From assembly GCA_017522015.1 (NCBI GenBank), contig JAFXAW010000024.1, forward strand, positions 1-44,833: a stretch of 44,833 nucleotides of DNA. Direction: 5' to 3'. This document shows positions 40,696-44,833 of this stretch, in pieces. The notes under the pieces were generated by a model that worked only from the letters and a program-made list of their open reading frames with translations, was not told the DNA's origin and did no database searches. Each line of letters begins with the position of its first letter. Position 1 is the first letter of the stretch. The translations under genes were made by a program, and so were the position numbers. The stretch is from Oscillospiraceae bacterium. Lineage in GTDB: Bacteria; Bacillota; Clostridia; Oscillospirales; Oscillospiraceae.

Positions 40696-40893
40696 CCGTT
40701 CTTTTGCTGTTTCAATGACGGCATCCAAAAGATCTGATTTTTGTTTTGTCGGGCAGCTCAACGAATTGATGTGCTGCGTAATTGCGGATGCATGAACATC
40801 GGATACTCGCCTGGCCAATTCCTCCCGACTGGCTGCGGTTTGGGGATGATGTACGGTCAAGATGATCGGTGCTGCACTTCGGATGACGGTCAC
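40678..40893 (-). CDS. Small protein, possible accessory gene of a site-specific recombinase
   Basis: A 71-residue frame starting with GTG: IILTVHHPQTAASREELARR, then VSDVHASAITQHINSLSC and a charged end KERSKDQA. The GTG overlaps the TGA of a short upstream frame ending in ANSFPIPKQSARR, and AAGGAG abuts the GTG, a layout typical of coupled genes. It ends in a good terminator. From memory, proteins of this kind sit next to large serine recombinases in clostridial mobile elements. No recombinase is visible here. It converges on sigK, as spoIVCA does in the Bacillus skin element. Confidence 0.5.
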   Translation of the reverse strand: MTVIRSAAPIILTVHHPQTAASREELARRVSDVHASAITQHINSLSCPTKQKSDLLDAVIETAKERSKDQA

Positions 40894-41312
40894 CTCCTTG
40901 CACTTTGCTTCGGAATGGGGAAGCTGTTTGCCATTACGGGGTAAAGAAAAACTTAGCTTATAGAAAACGCGGGGTTGAGACGTTAAAGCCGCTCAATATA
41001 GCGGTGAGAACCTGAATAAGCATATGTGTAAGTGTCTGCGGGAATGCCTGGGGCGGTCGGCGCATTTCTTGAGGGAAGTATTTAGCGGTGGTGAAATATT
41101 AATGCTGGACTTCATGAGAAAAATGAGGTACAATAATCTTTATAACAAAAGTGTGAGCTGCGTTGTTTTGGAGAATAACGATCCATGCTCGGTGCATTTG
41201 CGGCGTAAGACGCTTTGATCTGTTTAATATGCTGTCCGTTGAGGACTTTTTCTTCGTTACAGCATATGATCTGAAGCGGTGCAGGTCGTGAATGTGGAAA
41301 AGAGGTTACCAG
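40894..41312. other. Gene-poor segment between the element remnant and the glycosyltransferase
   Basis: It holds the end of a short minus-strand frame (FLYPVMANSFPIPKQSARR, about 40894-40952, preceded by a stop) that may be the tail of a deleted gene, and the promoter at 41106-41134. A 64-codon plus-strand frame at 41024-41218 has no ribosome binding site and looks like chance. Confidence 0.45.
41106..41134 (+). promoter_or_regulatory. Promoter for the glycosyltransferase gene
   Basis: TGGACT at 41106-41111, a 17-base spacer and TACAAT at 41129-41134; the leader is about 170 bases. Confidence 0.5.
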
Positions 41313-42137
41313 ATGGGTGGATACTCCGTCTTGATGTCTGTATATCCGGGGGAAAAACCGGCGTATTTTGAACAATCGCTGGAAAGCATGATTAAGCAAA
41401 CGGTGGTAACGGATGACTTTGTCGTTGTCTGTGACGGGCCGCTGACGCCTGAACTGGATGCTGTTTTGGAAAGATATCAACAGCAATATCCCGGGATTTT
41501 TCATATTGTGCGGATGGAAAGCAACATGGGAATCGGCAGCGCTGCCAATGTAGGTTTGCAGCATTGTAAAAATGACCTGGTTGCGAAAATGGATACAGAT
41601 GACATCGCGGTTCCGACCCGCTGTGAAGCGCAGCTGAAGCGATTTGCCGAATGTCCGGAGCTGACCGTGCTGGGTGGATATATTGAAGAATTTGATGAAG
41701 ATCCCGCTTGTCCGACCTCTGTTCGAAGCGTGCCCCTGAGCAACGAGAATATCCGGAAATTTGCCCGCCGAAGACAGCCCTTTAATAATATGACTGTCAT
41801 GTACCGCCGGGAGGCGGTCATGCAGGTGGGTGCTTACCGGAATTTGCGTCGGGCTGAGGATTTTGATCTGTATATTCGCCTGCTGCATGCGGGGTACTAT
41901 TGCGAGAATATGGATCAGGTGCTGGTGCGGGCTCGGGTGAACAGCGCTGCGTTTGCGCGCCGCGGTTCTGTTGCAACCCTGAAAGGCTGCGTACAGTCCC
42001 GGTGGAACTCCTATAAGCTGGGTTATGCTTCTTTTCTGGATGTTTGCGTGTGCGTATGCGGCGGAATTGTTATGCTGCTGAGCAATCCTGCTATTTGCAA
42101 ATTCATCTATAAGCTTTTCCTGAGAGATAAGCCGTAA
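41313..42137 (+). CDS. Family 2 glycosyltransferase
   Basis: A 274-residue GT-A fold enzyme transferring a sugar from a nucleotide donor onto a glycan or lipid acceptor. N-terminal YSVLMSVYPGEKPAYFEQSL, nucleotide-binding VVVCDGPLTPEL, the metal-binding KMDTDDIAVP and the later RRAEDFDLYIRLLHAGY are standard. The C-terminus has one hydrophobic segment (VCVCVCGGIVMLL), perhaps a membrane anchor. The ATG at 41313 (AAGAGG 8 bases upstream) is preferred over one seven codons earlier, since homologues begin at this YSVLMSVY block. The codon mix (more AT-rich) differs from the housekeeping genes. Followed by a terminator. Confidence 0.9.
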   Translation: MGGYSVLMSVYPGEKPAYFEQSLESMIKQTVVTDDFVVVCDGPLTPELDAVLERYQQQYPGIFHIVRMESNMGIGSAANVGLQHCKNDLVAKMDTDDIAVPTRCEAQLKRFAECPELTVLGGYIEEFDEDPACPTSVRSVPLSNENIRKFARRRQPFNNMTVMYRREAVMQVGAYRNLRRAEDFDLYIRLLHAGYYCENMDQVLVRARVNSAAFARRGSVATLKGCVQSRWNSYKLGYASFLDVCVCVCGGIVMLLSNPAICKFIYKLFLRDKP

Positions 42138-42253
42138 AGCCTTCTTATCCGAGGATGGCGCTCGTGGGTGAGCGTACAGGAAAACCGTGTGTACTTATTT
42201 GCAGAAATTTGATTTACGGCAAAGAGGGCGGCGTCGCCTGAAATGAGTGAATA

Positions 42254-42293
42254 GAAAACGACAGGGGCACATTTACGGGCACCTGTCGTTTTC
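42254..42293 (+). terminator. Terminator after the glycosyltransferase
   Basis: GAAAACGACAGG (42254-42265) pairs with CCTGTCGTTTTC (42282-42293), loop 16 bases with some inner pairing. The A4 and T4 flanks lie inside the stem. Confidence 0.7.
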
Positions 42294-42324
42294 CTATGTA
42301 AAAAGGCGCTCGCATAGAAAATGA

Positions 42325-42354
42325 TTGAAATTGCACAATGTGGTGTTGTATAAT
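42325..42354 (+). promoter_or_regulatory. Promoter of the polysaccharide ABC exporter
   Basis: TTGAAA at 42325-42330, an 18-base spacer and TATAAT at 42349-42354. Confidence 0.7.
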
Positions 42355-42383
42355 AGTAATATTAGATTTTAGGAGCTGTTTGG

Positions 42384-43166
42384 GTGCTTAACAGGCTGTT
42401 TCTGGATATAAAGAAATATTATCAGTATTCTATGGCTTCTGCAAAAGCGAAGCTGAAGGCAGAGGTGGCCAATTCCTATTTGAATTGGCTTTGGTGGATT
42501 TTGGATCCGCTGTGCTTTATGCTGATCTATACCATTGTGTTTGGATATGTGTTCAATTCCAAAGAATCGTATTTCTGCATTTTTATTTTTATCGGCATCT
42601 CGATGTGGGACTTCATGAATAAAACGCTGGTATCCAGCGTGAAGAGCGTGAAGCTCAATAAGGCCGTTGTTTCCAGAGCGTATTTCCCCAAATACATTCT
42701 GATTCTGATAAAAGTGTGGATCAACGGGTTCAAAATGCTCATTTCCTTTGGCGTTGTTGGGGTTATGATGATCATTTTCCGCGTTCCGGTGTCCTGGAAT
42801 ATCCTGTATTTTATTCCGATTTTGTTGACGCTGGGACTGTTTACCTTTGGCTGCGCCTGCTTTTTGCTGCATTATGGCGTATATGTGGAAGATTTGAGCA
42901 ACGTTTTGAACGTGGTTTTGCGCTTTGTATTCTATGCCACAGGCATTTTCTATAATGTCTCTACCCGCATTCCAAAATTCGGGGAATTGCTCAACAAAAT
43001 CAATCCCATGGCCTTTCTGATCAGCGCGATGCGGCAGGGCTTGCTTTACGGACAGCGTCCGGATCTGGGGATTCTGGCCGCATGGTTTGGCTTCAGCCTG
43101 CTTTTGGCGCTGGCTGGTATCCGCAAGATTTACAAGGCAGAAAACAGTTATGTAAAAGCCATTTAA
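42384..43166 (+). CDS. ABC-2 type permease for polysaccharide/teichoic acid export (Wzm/TagG-like)
   Basis: A 260-residue membrane protein with six helices in the ABC-2 fold: an amphipathic N-terminus (DIKKYYQYSMASAKAKLKAE), LNWLWWILDPLCFMLIYTIV, a GISMWDFMNKTL loop, and the C-terminal NKINPMAFLISAMRQGLLYG that marks this family. It forms the channel passing undecaprenyl-linked glycan across the membrane. It starts with GTG; AGGAG is 8 bases upstream. The ATPase gene begins 15 bases after its stop. Confidence 0.92.
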   Translation: MLNRLFLDIKKYYQYSMASAKAKLKAEVANSYLNWLWWILDPLCFMLIYTIVFGYVFNSKESYFCIFIFIGISMWDFMNKTLVSSVKSVKLNKAVVSRAYFPKYILILIKVWINGFKMLISFGVVGVMMIIFRVPVSWNILYFIPILLTLGLFTFGCACFLLHYGVYVEDLSNVLNVVLRFVFYATGIFYNVSTRIPKFGELLNKINPMAFLISAMRQGLLYGQRPDLGILAAWFGFSLLLALAGIRKIYKAENSYVKAI

Positions 43167-43181
43167 GAAAAGGGAAAGCCG

Positions 43182-43910
43182 ATGAGCGAATATGCAATAG
43201 AGGTTGAAAACCTCAGTATCTCCTATAAGGGACTGAAATCCTATTCCATAAAAAGAAACTTTCTGCTGGGAAAGAGAAACAAACCGGCGACCTTTTTGGC
43301 GCTGAAAGACATCAGCTTCCGGTTGGAAAAAGGCGAGATTTTGGGTCTGGTGGGCAAAAACGGCAGCGGAAAAAGCACCTTACTGAAGGCAATCGCCGGT
43401 ATTTTCACGCCGGATAGCGGCACGGTGAATCTGCACGGCAATACGGTTACCCTGCTGGCCATCGGTGTCGGTTTCCAAAAGGAACTGTCGGGCCGGGAGA
43501 ACATTCTCCTTTCCGGTATGCTGATGGGGTTTTCCAAAAAGGAAATCCTCAGCAAGTCCGATGAGATTATTGAGTTCTCTGAACTGGGAGAGTTTATTGA
43601 CAAGCCTGTGAGTACATATTCCAGCGGCATGTACTCCAAACTGTCCTTTGCCATTACGGCGATTTTGGAGACGGATATTATTTTGATTGATGAAGTGCTT
43701 AGCGTGGGCGATGCCCGTTTCAAAAAGAAGAGCTACCAGAAAATGAAAGAGCTGATAGGGCAGAAAAACCGCACAGTAATCATTGCCTCACACGACCGTA
43801 AGGCGGTTGCGGAGCTTTGCGATAAGGTCCTCTGGATCAATGACAGCCAGCTTATGCAGATTGGAGAAACGGCGGAAGTTCTGCGTGCCTATGACGCCTT
43901 CATGGACTAA
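43182..43910 (+). CDS. Polysaccharide ABC exporter ATP-binding protein (Wzt/TagH-like)
   Basis: A 242-residue ATPase partner of the permease. Motifs: Walker A GLVGKNGSGKSTLLKAIAG, the family-typical GVGFQKELSGRENI, signature STYSSGMYSKLSFA, Walker B IILIDEVLSVGDARF and the H-switch IASHDRKAV. It lacks the C-terminal carbohydrate-binding domain of long Wzt proteins, so it should export without end-group recognition. GGGAAAG precedes the ATG. A perfect 19-bp terminator follows. Confidence 0.94.
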   Translation: MSEYAIEVENLSISYKGLKSYSIKRNFLLGKRNKPATFLALKDISFRLEKGEILGLVGKNGSGKSTLLKAIAGIFTPDSGTVNLHGNTVTLLAIGVGFQKELSGRENILLSGMLMGFSKKEILSKSDEIIEFSELGEFIDKPVSTYSSGMYSKLSFAITAILETDIILIDEVLSVGDARFKKKSYQKMKELIGQKNRTVIIASHDRKAVAELCDKVLWINDSQLMQIGETAEVLRAYDAFMD

Positions 43911-43918
43911 CCGGACAG

Positions 43919-43963
43919 AAAATGCAAGGGATATGAAGTGTTCATATCCCTTGCATTTTGTTT
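43919..43963. terminator. Perfect 19-bp terminator after the exporter genes
   Basis: AAAATGCAAGGGATATGAA (43919-43937), loop GTG, exact complement (43941-43959), then GTTTT. Confidence 0.85.
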
Positions 43964-43972
43964 TACCCAAAG

Positions 43973-44003
43973 AAAAATCTCCCGACAGTGTCGGGAGATT
44001 TTT
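43973..44003 (-). terminator. Terminator of the FN3-repeat protein gene
   Basis: AAAAATCTCCCGA (43973-43985), five-base loop, complement (43991-44003). On the minus strand the T5 is inside the stem and is followed by CTTTGGG. It lies five bases beyond the gene's stop codon. Confidence 0.8.
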
Positions 44004-44008
44004 GGCTG

Positions 44009-44833
44009 TTAAGGAACGGTTACCTTGACAATATTACTGAACTGACCGGCCACATTGCTTGCATCAATGGCCCGAACCTTGTAGTAGTAAGTGTTGGCCT
44101 TGGGGGAGTTGATGCAATTAAGCTTGGTGGTGGTGATCAGCTTGGAATAGGTTCCGTTTTCGCTGGTGGCACGCCAGACTTCATATTTTACAGCGCCGGA
44201 AACGGTGTTCCAGGAGATGACGGCCTTGTTGTTGGTGTTGAGCTTGCCGGTGATGACGGGCACAACGTCTTCCTGTCCGGGAACTGTGACGCAGACGATG
44301 TTGCTGTATGCGCCGACATTGCCGTTAGAATCAATGGCGCGAACCTTGTAATAGTAGGTGTCGGCCTTGGGGGAGTTGGTGCAGGAAAGCTTGGTGGTGG
44401 TGATGAGCCTGGAATAAGTTCCGTTTTCGCTGGTGGAACGCCAGACCTCATATTTTACAGCACCGGAAACGGTGTTCCAGGAGATGACAGCCTTGTTGCT
44501 GGTGTTGAGCTTTCCGGTGATGACAGGCACAGCGCTTGACTGTCCGGGAACTGTGACGCAGACGATGTTGCTGTATGCGCCGGTGTTGCCGTTCGAATCA
44601 ATGGCGCGAACCTTGTAGTAGTAGGTGTCGGCCTTGGGGGAGTTGGTGCAGGAAAGCTTGGTGGTGGTGATGAGCCTGGAATAAGTTCCGTTTTCGCTGG
44701 TGGAACGCCAAACTTCATATTTTGCAGCGCCGGAAACGGTGTTCCAGGAGATGACAGCCTTGTTGCTGGAGTTAAGCTTGCCGGTGACACTGGGGGTGCC
44801 GGGAACAGCAGGAAGGCCGCTGTCTAAGCTGCA
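44009..44833 (-). CDS. Fibronectin type III repeat protein, C-terminal part (runs off the window)
   Basis: 274 codons remain open to the window edge. They encode three repeats of 89 residues, the pattern being ITGKLNTSNKAVISWNTVSG, AVKYEVWRSTSENGTYSRLI, TTTKLSCTNSPKADTYYYKV and RAIDSNGNVGAYSNIV. These are fibronectin-III-like modules common in secreted or surface enzymes and adhesins of clostridia. The last repeat ends AGQFSNIVKVTVP and has no anchor motif such as LPXTG, so the catalytic or binding domain and the signal must lie beyond the window. The real start is not visible. Confidence 0.85.
   Translation of the reverse strand, partial: CSLDSGLPAVPGTPSVTGKLNSSNKAVISWNTVSGAAKYEVWRSTSENGTYSRLITTTKLSCTNSPKADTYYYKVRAIDSNGNTGAYSNIVCVTVPGQSSAVPVITGKLNTSNKAVISWNTVSGAVKYEVWRSTSENGTYSRLITTTKLSCTNSPKADTYYYKVRAIDSNGNVGAYSNIVCVTVPGQEDVVPVITGKLNTNNKAVISWNTVSGAVKYEVWRATSENGTYSKLITTTKLNCINSPKANTYYYKVRAIDASNVAGQFSNIVKVTVP
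44012..44833. repeat. Tandem 267-bp repeats (three copies)
   Basis: A landmark such as CGAACCTT recurs at 44073, 44340 and 44607, exactly 267 bases apart. The copies are nearly identical at the DNA level, the two right-hand ones most of all, which points to recent amplification. Copy number may be underestimated by short-read assembly. Confidence 0.85.

Noticed and set aside
41024-41218. A 64-codon plus-strand frame before the glycosyltransferase
   Set aside because: No ribosome binding site; it spans the likely promoter at 41106-41134, and its product has no recognisable features.
43958-44539. A plus-strand frame of 193 codons with regular Gly-rich repeats
   Set aside because: It is the antisense reading of the tandem FN3 repeats. 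The minus-strand frame has module structure and a terminator in place.

Overview
The window (about 58% G+C over most of its length) looks like a chromosomal segment of a spore-forming clostridial Firmicute, most likely of the Oscillospiraceae or a near relative. The grounds are SpoIIIE/FtsK, a YlmC-type sporulation protein and a sigma-K gene, the DapL (LL-diaminopimelate aminotransferase) lysine route, many lipoproteins with a short signal peptide ending in A-A-C, strong AGGAGG-type ribosome binding sites, and sigma-A promoters close to consensus. The family-level placement is inference. No rRNA, tRNA or CRISPR array was seen.

Layout. 1-208: start of an AT-rich GNAT acetyltransferase, compositionally foreign. 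393-2362: MATE exporter and UPF0340 protein (minus strand). 2635-5981: DUF3048 lipoprotein, rpsU, prs, pth. 6093-13118: anaplerotic block of aconitase-family hydratase, NADP isocitrate dehydrogenase and pyruvate carboxylase, which together lead from pyruvate/oxaloacetate towards 2-oxoglutarate (citrate synthase is not here). 13303-16600: secreted serpin and an FAD oxidoreductase with a small Cys-rich ORF at its end (minus strand). 16799-22534: uppP, ftsK, mini-RNase III, rqcH. 22712-25914: amino-acid-type ABC transporter whose two substrate-binding lipoproteins are both circularly permuted, at different points. 26041-26667: a highly expressed-looking corrinoid protein. 26746-29721: ylmC, a small conserved protein and recG (minus). 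29930-34413: small membrane protein, then dapF-dapL-glmS. 34631-40021: five tandem uroporphyrinogen-decarboxylase-family (methyltransferase-like) paralogues, several with near-identical hairpins between them. 40154-40501: sigK cut off at or next to the codons where skin elements interrupt sigK in other sporeformers. 40514-43910: probable element remnants, a glycosyltransferase and a Wzm/Wzt-type polysaccharide ABC exporter. 44009-44833: C-terminal part of a protein built of 89-residue fibronectin-III repeats.

How the genes fit together. The corrinoid protein at 26041 and the five UroD-family proteins at 34631-40021 have the partners expected of an anaerobic methyl-transfer system (substrate methyltransferase plus cobalamin carrier), although they are 8 kb apart. 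prs, pth, ftsK, mrnC, rqcH, recG, dapF, dapL, glmS and uppP are housekeeping genes for nucleotide, translation, DNA and cell-wall metabolism. The best candidates for new biology are the pair of differently permuted solute-binding proteins around one ABC transporter, the interrupted sigK followed by convergent remnants and polysaccharide genes, and the five-copy UroD-family array with recurrent intergenic hairpins.
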